Under the pieces are notes generated by a model. That model was not told the DNA's origin. It saw only the letters and a list, made by a program, of their open reading frames with translations, and did not search any database. 64,000 bases of DNA from Baylisascaris procyonis (lineage: Eukaryota > Nematoda > Chromadorea > Rhabditida > Ascarididae). This document shows, piece after piece, positions 33,118 to 46,300 of the stretch. Where the stretch lies: NCBI GenBank assembly GCA_037389465.1, contig JAZARR010000095.1:1870001-1934000 (forward strand), written 5' to 3'. The position numbers and the translations under genes were made by a program. Every line of letters starts with the position of its first letter. The first letter of the stretch is position 1.

Positions 33118-36100
33118 TGGTCCTCGCTCGGGTCCGACCCAAGACTTCACTCGGGTCCGATCTAAAATCTTCGCTCGGATCTGATCTAAGATCTTCCTCG
33201 GGTCCGATCCAGGATCTTCGCTCGGGTCCGATCGAAGATCTTCGCTCGGGTCCGATCCAAGATTTTCACTCGGGTCCGAACGAAGATCTTCCTCCGGTCC
33301 GATCCAAGACTTCACTCGGGTCCGATCGAAGATCTTCCTCGGGTCCGATCCAAGATCCTCACTCGGGTCCGATCGAAGATCTTCCTCGGGTCCGATCCAA
33401 GATCTTCACTCGGGTCCGACCCAAGATCTTCGCTCGGGCCCGACCCAAGACTTCACTCGGGTCCGATCGAAGATCTTCCCCGGATCCGATCCAAGATCCT
33501 TACTTGGGTCCGATCCAAAATCTTCGCTCGGGTCCGATCCAAGATCTTCACTCGGGTTCGATCGAAGATCTTCCTCGGGTACGATCCAAGATCTTCACTC
33601 GGGTCCGACCCAAGATCTTCGCTCGGGTCCGACCCAAGACTTCCCTCGGGTCCGATCGAGGATCTTTACTCGGGTCCGATCGAAGATCTTCCTCGGATCC
33701 GATCCAAGATCTTCACTCGGGTCCGATCGAAGATCTTCCTCGGGTCCGATCCAAGATCCTCACTCGGGTCCGATCGAAGATCTTCCTCGGGTCCGATCCA
33801 AGATCTTCACTCGGGTCCGACCCAAGATCTTCCTCGATCCCGACCCAAGATCTTCACTCGGGTCCGATCCAAGATCTTCCTCGGATCCGATCCAAGATCT
33901 TCCTCGGGTCCGATCCAAGATCTTCACTCGGGTCCGACACAAGACTTCACTCGGGTCCGATCGAAGATCTTCCTCGGGTCCGACCCAAGATCTTCGCTCG
34001 GGTCCGACCCAAGACTTCACTCGGGTCCGATCGAAGATCTTCCCCGGGTCCGATCCAAGATCTTACTCGGGTCCGATCCAAGATCTTCACTCGGGTCCGA
34101 CACAAGATCTTCACTCGGGTCCGATCCAAGATCTTCCTCGGGTCCGACCCAAGATCTTCGCTCGGGTCCGATCCAAGACTTCACTCGGGTCCGATCGAAG
34201 ATCTTCGCTCGGGTCCGATCCAAGACTTCACTCGGGTCCGATCGAAGATCTCCCTCGGGTCCGATCCAAGATCTTCACTCGGGTCCGATCGAAGATCTTC
34301 CTCGGGTCCGATCCAAGATCTTCCTCGGGTACGACCCAAGACTTCACTCGGGTCCGATCCAAGATCTTCGCTCGGGTCCGACCCAAGACTTCACTCGGGT
34401 CCGATCGAAGATCTCCCTCGGGTCCGATCCAAGATCCTCACTCGGGTCCGATCGAAGATCTTCCTCGGGTCCGATCCAAGATCTTCGCTCGGGCCCGACC
34501 CAAGACTTCACTCGGGTCCGATCGAAGATCTTCCCCGGATCCGATCCAAGATCCTTACTTGGGTCCGACCCAAGATCTTCACTCGGGTCCGACCCAAGAT
34601 CTTCGCTCCGGTCCGACCCAAGACTTCCCTCGGGTCCGATCGAGGATCTTTACTCGGGTCCGATCGAAGATCTTCCTCGGATCCGATCCAAGATCTTCAC
34701 TCGGGTCCGACCCAAGACTTCACTCGGGTCCGATCGAAGATCTTCCTCGGGTCCGACCCAAGACTTCACTCGGGTCCGACCCAAGATCTTCACTCGGGTC
34801 CGACCCAAGATCTTCGCTCGGGTCCGACACAAGACTTCACTCGGGTCCGATCGAAGATCTTCACTTGGGTCCGATCGAAGATCTTCCTCGGGTCCGATCC
34901 AAGATCTTCGCTCGGGTCCGACCCAAGATCTTCACTCGGGTCCGACCCAAGATCTTCACTCGGGTCCGATCCAAGATCTTCACTCGGGTCCGATCCAAGA
35001 CTTCACTCGGGTCCGATCGAAGATCTTCGCTCGGGTCCGATCCAAGACTTCACTCGGGTCCGATCGAAGATCTTCACTCGGGTCCGATCGAAGATCTTCC
35101 TCGGGTACGATCCAAGATCTTCACTCGGGTCCGATCCAAGATCTTCACTCGGGTCCGACCCAAGACTTCACTCGGGTCCGATCGAAGATCTTTACTCGCG
35201 TCCGATCCAAGATCTTCCTCGGGTCCGATCCAAGATCTTCACTCGGGTCCGACCCAAGATCTTCGCTCGGGTCCGACCCAACACTTCACTCGGGTCCAAC
35301 CGAAGATCTTCACTCGTGTCCGATCCAAGAATTCATTCGGGTCCGATCGAAGATCTCCGCTCGGGTTCGATCCAAGACTTCACTCGGGTCCCATCGAAGA
35401 TCTTCCTCGGGTCCGACCCAAGACTTCACTAGGGTCCGACCCAAGACTTCACTCGGGTCCGATCCAAGATCTTCGCTCGGGTCCGATCCAAGATCTTCGC
35501 TCGGGTCCGATCCAAGAATTCACTCGGGTCCGATCGAAGACCTTTACTCGGGTCCGATCGAAGATCTTCCTCGGGTCCGATCCAAGATCCTCACTCGGGT
35601 CCGATCGAAGATCTTCGCACGGGTCCGACCCAAGACTTCGCTCGGGTCCGAACGAAGATCTTCACTCTTGTCCGACCTAAGATCTTCCTCGGGTCCGATC
35701 CAAGACTTCACTAGGGTCCGACGCAAGACTTCACTCGGGTCCGATCCAAAATCTTCGCTCGGGTCCGATCCAAGATCTTCGCTCGGGCCCGATCCAAGAA
35801 TTCACTCGGGTCCGATCGAAGATCTTTACTCGGGTCCGATCGAAGATCTTCCTCGGGTCCGATCGAAGATCTTCACTCGGGTCCGATCGAAGATCTTCCT
35901 CGGGTCCGATCCAAGATCCTCACTCGGGTCCGATCGAAGATCTTCCTCGGGTCCGACCCAAGACTTCACTAGGGTCCGACCCAAGACTTCACTCGGGTCC
36001 GATCGAGGATCTGCGCTCGGGTTCGATCCAAGACTTCACTCGGGTCCGATCGAAGATCTTCACTTGGGTCCGATCGAAGATCTTCCTGGGGTCCGATCGA

Positions 36101-38061
36101 AGATCTTCCTCGGGTCGGATCCAAGATCTTCACTCGGGTCCGACCCAAGACTTCACTCGGGTCCGATCGAAGATCTTTACTCGGGTCCGATCGAAGATCT
36201 TCCTCGGGTCCGACCCAAGAATTCACTCGGGTCCGACCCAAGACTTCACTCGGGTCCGATTCAAAATCTTCGCTCGGGTCCGACCCAAGATCTTCGCTCG
36301 GGTCCGACCCAAGATCTTCACTCGGGTCCGACCCAAGATCTTCGCTCGGGTCCGACCCAAGACTTCACTCGGGTCTGACCGAAGATCTTTACTCGGGTCC
36401 GATCGAAGATCTTCCTCGGGTCCGACCCAAGACTTCACTAGGGTCCGACCCAAGACTTCACTCGGGTCTGACCGAAGATCTTCACTCGGGTCCGATGGAA
36501 GATCTTCCTCGGGTCCGATCCAAGATCCTCACTCGGGTCCGATCGAAGATCTTCCTCGGGTCCGACCCAAGAATTCACTCGGGTCCGACCCAAGACTTCA
36601 CTCGGGTCCGATCCAAGACTTCACTCGGGTCCGATCCAAGATCTTCACTCGGGTCCGATCGAAGATCTTCCTCGGGTCCGATCCAAGATCCTCACTCGGG
36701 TCCGATCGAAGATCTTCCTCGGGTCCGACGCAAGGCTTCACTCGGGTCCGATCGAAGATCTTTACTCGGGTCCGATCGAAGATCTTCCTCGGGTCCGATC
36801 CAAGATCCTCACTCGGGTCCGATCGAAGATCTTCCTCGGGTCCGACCCAAGAATTCACTCGGGTCCGACCCAAGACTTCGCTCGGGTCCGACCCAAGACT
36901 TCACTCGGGTCCGATCCAAAATCTTCGCTCGGGTCCGACCCAAGATCTTCGCTCGGGTCCGACCCAAGACTTCACTCGGGTCCGATCGAAGATCTTCACT
37001 CAGGTCCGATCGAAGATCTTCGCTCGGGTTCGATCCAAGACTTCACTCGGGTCCGATCGATGATCTTTACTCGGGTCCGATCGAAGATCTTCCTCGGGTA
37101 CGATCCAAGATCTTCACTCGGGTTAGACCCAAGATCTTCGCTCGGGTCCTACCCAAGACTTCACTCGGGTTCGATCGAAGATCTTCGCTCGGGTCCGACC
37201 CAAGACTTCACTCGGGTCCGACCCAAGATCTTCGCTCGGGTCCGACCCAAGACTTCACTCGGGTCCGATCCAAAATCTTCGCTCGGGTCCGGCCCAAGAT
37301 CTTCGCTCGGGTAAGACCCAAGACTTCACTCGGGTCCGACCGAAGATCTTTGCTCGGGATAGATCGAACACCTTCCTCGGGTCCGATCCAAGATCTTCAC
37401 TCGGGTCCGACCCAAGATCTTCTCGGGTCCGATCCAAGATCCTCACTCGGGTCCGATCGAAGATCTTCCTCGGGTCCGATCCAAGAATTCACTCGGGTCC
37501 GATCCAAGACTTCACTCGGGTCCGATCGAAGATCTTTACTCGGGTCCGATCGAAGATCTTCCTCGGATCCGATCCAAGATCTTCACTCGGGTCCGATCGA
37601 AGATCTTCACTCGGGTCCGATCGAAGATCTTCACTCGGGTCCGATCCAAGATCTTCGCTCGGGTCCGACCCAAGACTTCACTCGGGTCCGATCGAAGATC
37701 TTTACTCGGGTCCGATCGAAGATCTTCCTCGGGTACGATCCAAGATCTTCACTCGGGTCCGACCCAAGATCTTCGCTCGGGTCCGACCCAAGACTTCACT
37801 CGGGTCCGATCGAAGATCTTCGCTCGGGTCCGACCCAAGACTTCACTCGGGTCCGATCGAAGATCTTCACTCGGGTCCGACCCAAGATCTTCGCTCGGGT
37901 CCGACCCAAGACTTCACTCGGGTCCGATCGAAGATCTTCGCTCGGGTCCGACCCAAGACTTCACTCGGGTCCGATCGAAGATCTTCCTCGGATCCGATCC
38001 AAGATCCTTACTCGGGTCCGATCCAAGATCTTCGCTCGGGTCCGATCCAAGATCTTCACTC

Positions 38062-38835
38062 GGGTTCGATCGAAGATCTTCCTCGGGTACGATCCAAGAT
38101 CTTCACTCGGGTCCGACCCAAGATCTTCGCTCGGGTCCGACCCAAGACTTCCCTCGGGTCCGATCGAAGATCTTCACTCGGGTCCGATCGAAGATCTTCC
38201 TCGGATCCGATCCAAGATCTTCACTCGGGTCCGACCCAAGACTTCACTCGGGTCCGATCGAAGATCTTCCTCGGGTCCGACCCAAGACTTCACTCGGGTC
38301 CGACCCAAGACTTCACTCGGGTCCGATCCAAAATCTTCGCTCGGGTCCGACCCAAGATCTTCGCTCGGGTCCGACCCAAGATCTTCACTCGCGTCCGACC
38401 CAAGATCTTCGCTCGGGTCCGACACAAGACTTCACTCGGGTCCGATCGAAGATCTTCACTCGGGTCCGATCGAAGATCTTCCTCGGGTCCGATCCAAGAT
38501 CTTCGCTCGGGTCCGACCCAAGATCTTCGCTCGGGTCCGACCCAAGATCTTCACTCGGGTCCGACCCAAGATCTTCGCTCGGGTCCGATCCAAGACTTCA
38601 CTCGGGTCCGATCGAAGATCTTCGCTCGGGTCCGATCCAAGACTTCACTCGGGTCCGATTGAAGATCTTCACTCGGGCCCGATCGAAGATCTTCCTCGAG
38701 TACGATCCAAGATCTTCACTCGGGTCCGATCCAAGACTTCACTCGGGTCCGATCGAAGATCTTCGCTCGGGTCCGATCCAAGACTTCACTCGGGTCCGAT
38801 CGAAGATCTTCACTCGGGTCCGATCGAAGATCTTC
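38062..38835. repeat. Higher-order block, copy 1 (offset 896)
   Basis: Rare variants recur at exactly +896 bp: a TTCGATCG/GTACGATCC pair near 38062-38095, CGCGTCCGACC at 38390, and GATTGAAG with GGGCCCGATC near 38657. The block pairs with 38958-39731 with few differences. Part of it recurs again 1316 bp further on (CGCGTCCGACC near 40600). Confidence 0.75.
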
Positions 38836-38957
38836 GCTCGGGTCCGACCCAAGACTTCACTCGGGTCCGATCGAAGATCTTCCCCGGATCCGATCCAAGA
38901 TCCTTACTTGGGTCCGATCCAAAATCTTCGCTCGGGTCCGATCCAAGATCTTCACTC

Positions 38958-39731
38958 GGGTTCGATCGAAGATCTTCCTCGGGTACGATCCAAGATCTTC
39001 ACTCGGGTCCGACCCAAGATCTTCGCTCGGGTCCGACCCAAGACTTCCCTCGGGTCCGATCGAGGATCTTTACTCGGGTCCGATCGAAGATCTTCCTCGG
39101 ATCCGATCCAAGATCTTCACTCGGGTCCGACCCAAGACTTCACTCGGGTCCGATCGAAGATCTTCCTCGGGTCCGACCCAAGACTTCACTCGGGTCCGAC
39201 CCAAGACTTCACTCGGGTCCGATCCAAAATCTTCGCTCGGGTCCGACCCAAGATCTTCGCTCGGGTCCGACCCAAGATCTTCACTCGCGTCCGACCCAAG
39301 ATCTTCGCTCGGGTCCGACACAAGACTTCACTCGGGTCCGATCGAAGTTCTTCACTTGGGTCCGATCGAAGATCTTCCTCGGGTCCGATCCAAAATCTTC
39401 GCTCGGGTCCGACCCAAGATCTTCGCTCGGGTCCGACCCAAGATCTTCACTCGGGTCCGACCCAAGATCTTCGCTCGGGTCCGATCCAAGACTTCACTCG
39501 GGTCCGATCGAAGATCTTCGCTCGGGTCCGATCCAAGACTTCACTCGGGTCCGATTGAAGATCTTCACTCGGGCCCGATCGAAGATCTTCCTCGAGTACG
39601 ATCCAAGATCTTCACTCGGGTCCGATCCAAGACTTCACTCGGGTCCGATCGAAGATCTTCGCTCGGGTCCGATCCAAGACTTCACTCGGGTCCGATCGAA
39701 GATCTTCACTCGGGTCCGATCGAAGATCTTC
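38958..39731. repeat. Higher-order block, copy 2 (offset 896)
   Basis: Partner of 38062-38835, sharing the same ordered series of rare monomer variants. The shared order diverges near 39732, where the next monomer is TTCACTC and not TTCGCTC. Confidence 0.75.
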
Positions 39732-42310
39732 ACTCGGGTCCGACCCAAGATCTTCGCTCGGGTCCGACCCAAGACTTCACTCGGGTCCGATCGATGATCT
39801 TTACTCGGGTCCGATCGAAGATCTTCCTCGGGTCCGATCCAAGATCTTCACTCGGGTCCGACCCAAGATCTTCGCTCGGGTCCGACCCAAGACTTCACTC
39901 GGGTCCGATCCAAGATCTTCACTCGGGTCCGACACAAGACTTCACTCGGGTCCGATCGAAGATCTTCCTCGGGTCCGACCCAAGATCTTCGCTCGGGTCC
40001 GACCCAAGACTTCACTCGGGTCCGATCGAAGATCTTCGCTCGGGTCCGACCCAAGACTTCACTCGGGTCCGATCGAAGATCTCCCTCGGGTCCGATCCAA
40101 GATCCTCACTCGGGTCCGATCGAAGATCTTCCTCGGGTCCGATCCAAGATCTTCGCTCGGGCCCGACCCAAGACTTCACTCGGGTCCGATCGAAGATCTT
40201 CCCGGATCCGATCCAAGATCTTACTCGGGTCCGATCCAAAATCTTCGCTCGGGTCCGATCCAAGATCTTCACTCGGGTCCGATCGAAGATCTTCCTCGGG
40301 TCCGATCCAAGATCTTCACTCGGGTCCGACCCAAGATCTTCGCTCGGGTCCGACCCAAGACTTCCTCGGGTCCGATCGAAGATCTTTACTCGGGTCCGAT
40401 CGAAGATCTTCCTCGGGTCCGATCCAAGATCTTCACTCGGGTCCGACCCAAGACTTCACTCGGGTCCGATCGAAGATCTTCCTCGGGTCCGACCCAAGAC
40501 TTCACTCGGGTCCGACCCAAGACTTCACTCGGGTCCGATCCAAAATCTTCGCTCGGGTCCGACCCAAGATCTTCGCTCGGGTCCGACCCAAGATCTTCAC
40601 TCGCGTCCGACCCAAGATCTTCGCTCGGGTCCGACACAAGACTTCACTCGGGTCCGATCGAAGATCTTCACTTGAGTCCGATCGAAGATCTTCCTCGGGT
40701 CCGATCCAAAATCTTCGCTCGGGTCCGACCCAAGATCTTCGCTCGGGTCCGACCCAAGATCTTCACTCGGGTCCGACCCAAGATCTTCGCTCGGGTCCGA
40801 TCCAAGACTTCACTCGGGTCCGATCGAAGATCTTCGCTCGGGTCCGATCCAAGACTTCACTCGGGTCCGATTGAAGATCTTCACTCGGGTCCGACCGAAG
40901 ACTTCACTCGGGTCCGATCCAAGATCCTCACTTGGGTCCGATCCAAGATCCTCACTTGGGTCCGATCCAAAATCTTCGCTCGGGTCCGATCCAAGATCTT
41001 CACTCGGGTCCGATCGAAGATCTTCCTCGGGTACGATCCAAGACCTTCACTCGGGTCCGACCCAAGATCTTCGCTCGGGTCCGACCCAAGACTTCGCTCG
41101 GGTCCGATCGAAGATCTTCACTCGGGTCCGACCGAAGATCTTCCTCGGGTCCGATCCAAGACTTCACTCGGGTCCGACGCAAGACTTCACTCGGGTCCGA
41201 TCCAAAATCTTCGCTCGGGTCCGATCCAAGATCTTCGCTCGGGTCCGATCCAAGAATTCACTCGGGTCCGATCGAAGATCCTCACTCGGGTCCGATCGAA
41301 GATCTTCCTCGGGTGCGACCCAAGACTTCACTAGGGTCCGACCCAAGACTTCACTCGGGTCCGATCCAAAATCTTCGCTCGGGTCCGACCCAAGATCTTC
41401 GCTCGGGTCCGATCCAAGAATTCACTCGGGTCCGATCCAAGATCTTCCTCGGGTCCGACCCAAGACTTCACTAGGGTCCGATCAAAGACCTTTACTCGGG
41501 TCCGATCGAAGATCTTCCTCGGGTCCGATCCAAGATCCTCACTCGGATCCGATCGAAGATCTTCCTCGGGTCCGACCCAAGACTTCACTCGGGTCCGACC
41601 CAAGACTTCACTCGGGTCCGACCCAAGATCTTCGCTCGGGTCCGATCCAAGAATTCACTCGGGTCCGATCGAAGATCTCCGCTCGAGTTCGATCGAAGAT
41701 CTTCCTCGGGTCCGATCGAAGATCTTCCCGGGTCCGATCCAAGATCTTCACTCGGGTCCGACCCAAGACTTCACTCGGGTCCGATCGAAGATCTTCACTC
41801 GGGTCCGATCGAAGATCTTCCTCGGGTCCGACCCAAGAATTCACTCGGGTCCGACCCAAGACTTCACTCGGGTCCGATCCAAAATCTTCGCTCGGGTCCG
41901 ACCCAAGATCTTCGCTCGGGTCCGACCCAAGATCTTCACTCGGGTCCGACCCAAGATCTTCGCTCGGGTCCGACCCAAGACTTCACTCGGGTCCGACCGA
42001 AGATCTTTACTCGGGTCCGATCGAAGATCTTCCTCGGGTCCGACCCAAGACTTCACTCGGGTCCGACCCAAGACTTCACTCGGGTCCGATCCAAGATCTT
42101 CGCTCGGGTCCGACCCAAGATCTTCGCTCGGGTCCGATCCAAGAATTCACTCGGGTCCGATCGAAGATCTTCGCTCGGGTCCGATCCAAGACTTCACTCG
42201 GGTCCGATCGAAGATCTTCACTCGGGTCCGATCGAAGATCTTCCTGGGGTACGATCGAAGATCTTCCCCGGGTCCGATCCAAGATCTTCACTCGGGTCCG
42301 ACCCAAGACT

Positions 42311-42586
42311 TCAATCGGGTCCGATCCAAGACTTCACTCGGGTCCGATCCAAGATCTTCACTCGGGTCCGATCGAAGATCTTCCTCGGGTCCGATTTAAG
42401 ATCCTCACTCGGGTCCGATCGAAGATCTTCCTCGGGTCCGACCCAAGACTTCACTCGGGTCCGGTCGAAGATCTTTACTCGGGTCCGATCGAAGATCTTC
42501 CTCGGGTCCGATCCAAGATCCTCACTCGGGTCCGATCGAAGATCTTCCTCGGGTCCGACCCAAGAATTCACTCGGGTCCGACCCAA
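42311..42586. repeat. Higher-order block, copy 1 (offset 796)
   Basis: A run of about a dozen monomers, including the rare GATTTAAGATCC variant and a GGTCGAAG variant, recurs 796 bp downstream at 43107-43382. The minus-strand translation differs only at the last residue. Confidence 0.75.
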
Positions 42587-43106
42587 GACTTCGCTCGGGT
42601 CCGACCCAAGACTTCACTCGGGTCCGATCCAAAATCTTCGCTCGGGTCCGACCCAAGATCTTCGCTCGGGTCCGATTTAAGATCCTCACTCGGGTCCGAT
42701 CGAAGATGTTCCTCGGGTCCGACCCAAGACTTCACTAGGGTCCGACCCAAGACTTCACTCGGGTCCGATCCAAAATCTTCGCTCGGGTCCGACCCAAGAT
42801 CTTCGCTCGGGTCCGATCCAAGAATTCACTCGGGTCCGATCCAAGATCTTCGCTCGGGTCCGATCCAAGACTTCACTCGGGTCCGATCCAAGATCTTCAC
42901 TCGGGTCCGATCGAAGATCTTCCTGGGGTACGATCGAAGATCTTCCTCGGGTCCGATCCAAGATCTTCACTCGGGTCCGACCCAAGACTTCACTCGGGTC
43001 CGATCGAAGATCTTTACTCGGGTCCGATCGAAGATCTTCACTCGGGTCCGATCGAAGATCTTCCTCGGGTCCGATCCAAGAATTCACTCGGGTCCGACCC
43101 AAGACT

Positions 43107-43382
43107 TCACTCGGGTCCGATCCAAGACTTCACTCGGGTCCGATCCAAGATCTTCACTCGGGTCCGATCGAAGATCTTCCTCGGGTCCGATTTAAGATCC
43201 TCACTCGGGTCCGATCGAAGATCTTCCTCGGGTCCGACCCAAGACTTCACTCGGGTCCGGTCGAAGATCTTTACTCGGGTCCGATCGAAGATCTTCCTCG
43301 GGTCCGATCCAAGATCCTCACTCGGGTCCGATCGAAGATCTTCCTCGGGTCCGACCCAAGAATTCACTCGGGTCCGACCCAA
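43107..43382. repeat. Higher-order block, copy 2 (offset 796)
   Basis: Near-identical partner of 42311-42586. A related but more diverged copy lies at about 36598-36873. Confidence 0.75.
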
Positions 43383-46300
43383 GACTTCGCTCGGGTCCGA
43401 CCCAAGACTTCACTCGGGTCCGATCCAAAATCTTCGCTCGGGTCCGACCCAAGATCTTCGCTCGGGTCCGACCCAAGACTTCACTCGGGTCCGATCGAAG
43501 ATCTTCACTCGGGTCCGATCGAAGATCTTCCTCGGGTCCGATCCAAGATCTTCAATCGGGTCCGACCCAAGACTTCACTCGGGTCCGATCCAAAATCTTC
43601 GCTCGGGTCCGACCCAAGATCTTCACTCGGGTCCGACCCAAGATCTTCGCTCGGGTCCGACCCAAGACTTCACTCGGGTCCGATCCAAAATCTTCGCTCG
43701 GGTCCGACCCAAGATCTTCGCTCGGGTAAGACCCAAGACTTCACTCGGGTCCGACCGAAGATCTTTGCTCGGGTCCGATCGAAGACCTTCCTCGGGTCCG
43801 ATCCAAGATCTTCACTCGGGTCCGACCCAAGATCTTCCTCGGGTCCGATCCAAGATCTTCACTCGGGTCCGACCCAAGATCTTCGCTCGGGTCCGACCCA
43901 AGACTTCACTCGGGTCCGATCGAAGATCTTCACTCGGGTCCGATGAAAGATCTTCCTCGGGTCCGATCCAAGATCCTCACTCGGGTCCGATCGAAGATCT
44001 TCCTCGGGTCCGACCCAAGACTTTACTCGGGTCCGACCCAAGACTTCACTCGGGTCCGATCCAAAATCTTCGCTCGGGTCCGACCCAAGATCTTCGCTCG
44101 GGTCCGATCCAAGACTTCACTCGGGTCCGATCGAAGATCTTCGATCGGGTCCGATCCAAGACTTCACTCGGGTCCGATCGAAGATCTTCACTCGGGTCCG
44201 ATCGAAGATCTTCCTCGGGTTCGATCGAAGATCTTCACTCGGGTCCGATCGAAGATCTTCCTTGAGTCCGATCCAAGATCCTCACTCGGGTCCGATCGAA
44301 GATCTTCCTCGGGTCCGACCCAAGACTTCGCTCGGGTCCGACCCAAGACTTCACTCGGGTCCGATCCAAAATCTTCGCTCGGGTCCGACCCAAGATCTTC
44401 GCTCGGGTCCGACCCAAGATCTTCGCTCGGGTGACCATCCAAGATCTTCCTCGGGTCCGATCCAAGATCCTCACTCGGGTCCGATCGAAGATCTTCCTCG
44501 GGTCCGACCCAAGACTTCACTCGGGTCCGACCCAAGACTTCACTCGGGTCCGATCCAAAATCTTCGCTCGGGTCCGACCCAAGATCTTCGCTCGGGTCCG
44601 ACCCAAGATCTTCACTCGGGTCCGACCCAAGATCTTCGCTCGGGTCCGACCCAAGACTTCACTCGGGTCCGACCCAAGACTTCACTCGGGTCCGATCCAA
44701 AATCTTCGCTCGGGTCCGACCCAAGATCTTCGCTCGGGTCCGACCCAAGATCTTCACTCGGGTCCGACCCAAATTCTTCGCTCGGGTCCGATCCAAGACT
44801 TCACTCGGATCCGATTGAAGATCTTTGCTCGGGTTAGATCGAAGATCTTCCTCGGGTCCGATCCAAGATCTTCACTCGGGTCCGACCCAAGACTTCACTC
44901 GTGTCCGATCCAAAATCTTCGCTCGGGTCCGACCCAAGATCTTCGCTCGGGGCCGACCCAAGAACTTCACTCGGGTCCGACCCAAGACTTCACTCGGGTC
45001 CGACCCAAGACTTCACTCGGGTCCGATCCAAGATCTTCGCTCGGGTCCGATTGAAGATCTTTGCTCGGGTCCGATCGAAGATCTTCCTCGGGTCCGATCC
45101 AAGATCTTCACTCGGGTCCGATCTAAGATCTTCCTCGGGTCCGACCCAAGAATTCACTCGGGTCCGACCCAAGACTTCACTCGGGTCCGACCCAAGATCT
45201 TCGCTCGGGTCCGATCCAAGACTTCACTCGGGTCCGATTGAAGATCTTTGCTCGGGTTACGACCGAAGATCTTCCTCGGGTCCGATCCAAGATCTTCACT
45301 CGGGTCCGACCCAAGACTTCACTCGGGTCCGATCGAAGATCTTTACTCGGGTCCGATCGAAGATCTTCCTCGGGTCCGATCCAAGATCCTCACTCGGGTC
45401 CGATCTAAGATCTTCCTCGGGTCCGACCCAAGAATTCACTCGGGTCCGACCCAAGACTTCACTCGGGTCCGATCCAAAATCTTCGCTCGGGTCCGACCCA
45501 AGATCTTCACTCGGGTCCGACCCAAGATCTTTACTCGGGTCCGATCGAAGATCTTCCTCGGGTCCGATCCAAGATCCTCACTCGGGTCCGATCGAAGATC
45601 TTCACTCGGGTCCGATCGAAGATCTTCCTCGGGTCCGATCCAAGATCCTCACTCGGGTCCGATCGAAGATCTTCCTCGGGTCCGACCCAAGACTTCACTC
45701 GGGTCCGATCGAAGATCTTTACTCGGGTCCGATCGAAGATCTTCCTCGGGTCCGATCCAAGATCCTCACTCGGGTCCGATCAAAGATCTTCCTCGGGTCC
45801 GACCCAAGAATTCACTCGGGTCCGACACAAGACTTCACTCGGGTCCGATCCAAAATCTTCGCTCGGGTCCGACCCAAGATCTTCACTCGGGTCCGACCCA
45901 AGATCTTCGCTCGGGTCCGACCCAAGACTTCACTCGGGTCCGACCGAAGATCTTTACTCGGGTCCGATCGGAGATCTTCCTCGGGTCCGATCCAAGATCC
46001 TCACTCGGGTCCGATCGAAGATCTTCACTCGGTTCCGATCGAAGATCTTCCTCGGGTCCGATCCAAGATCCTCACTCGGGTCCGATCGAAGATCTTCGTC
46101 GGGTCCGACCCAAGACTTCGCTCGGGTCCGACCCAAGACTTCACTCGGGTCCGATCCAAAATCTTCGCTCGGGTCCGACCCAAGATCTTCGCTCGGGTCC
46201 GACCCAAGATCTTCGCTCGGGTCCGACCCAAGACTTCACTCGGGTCCGATCGAAGATCTTCACTCGGGTCCGATCCAAGATCTTCCTCGGGTCCGATCCA

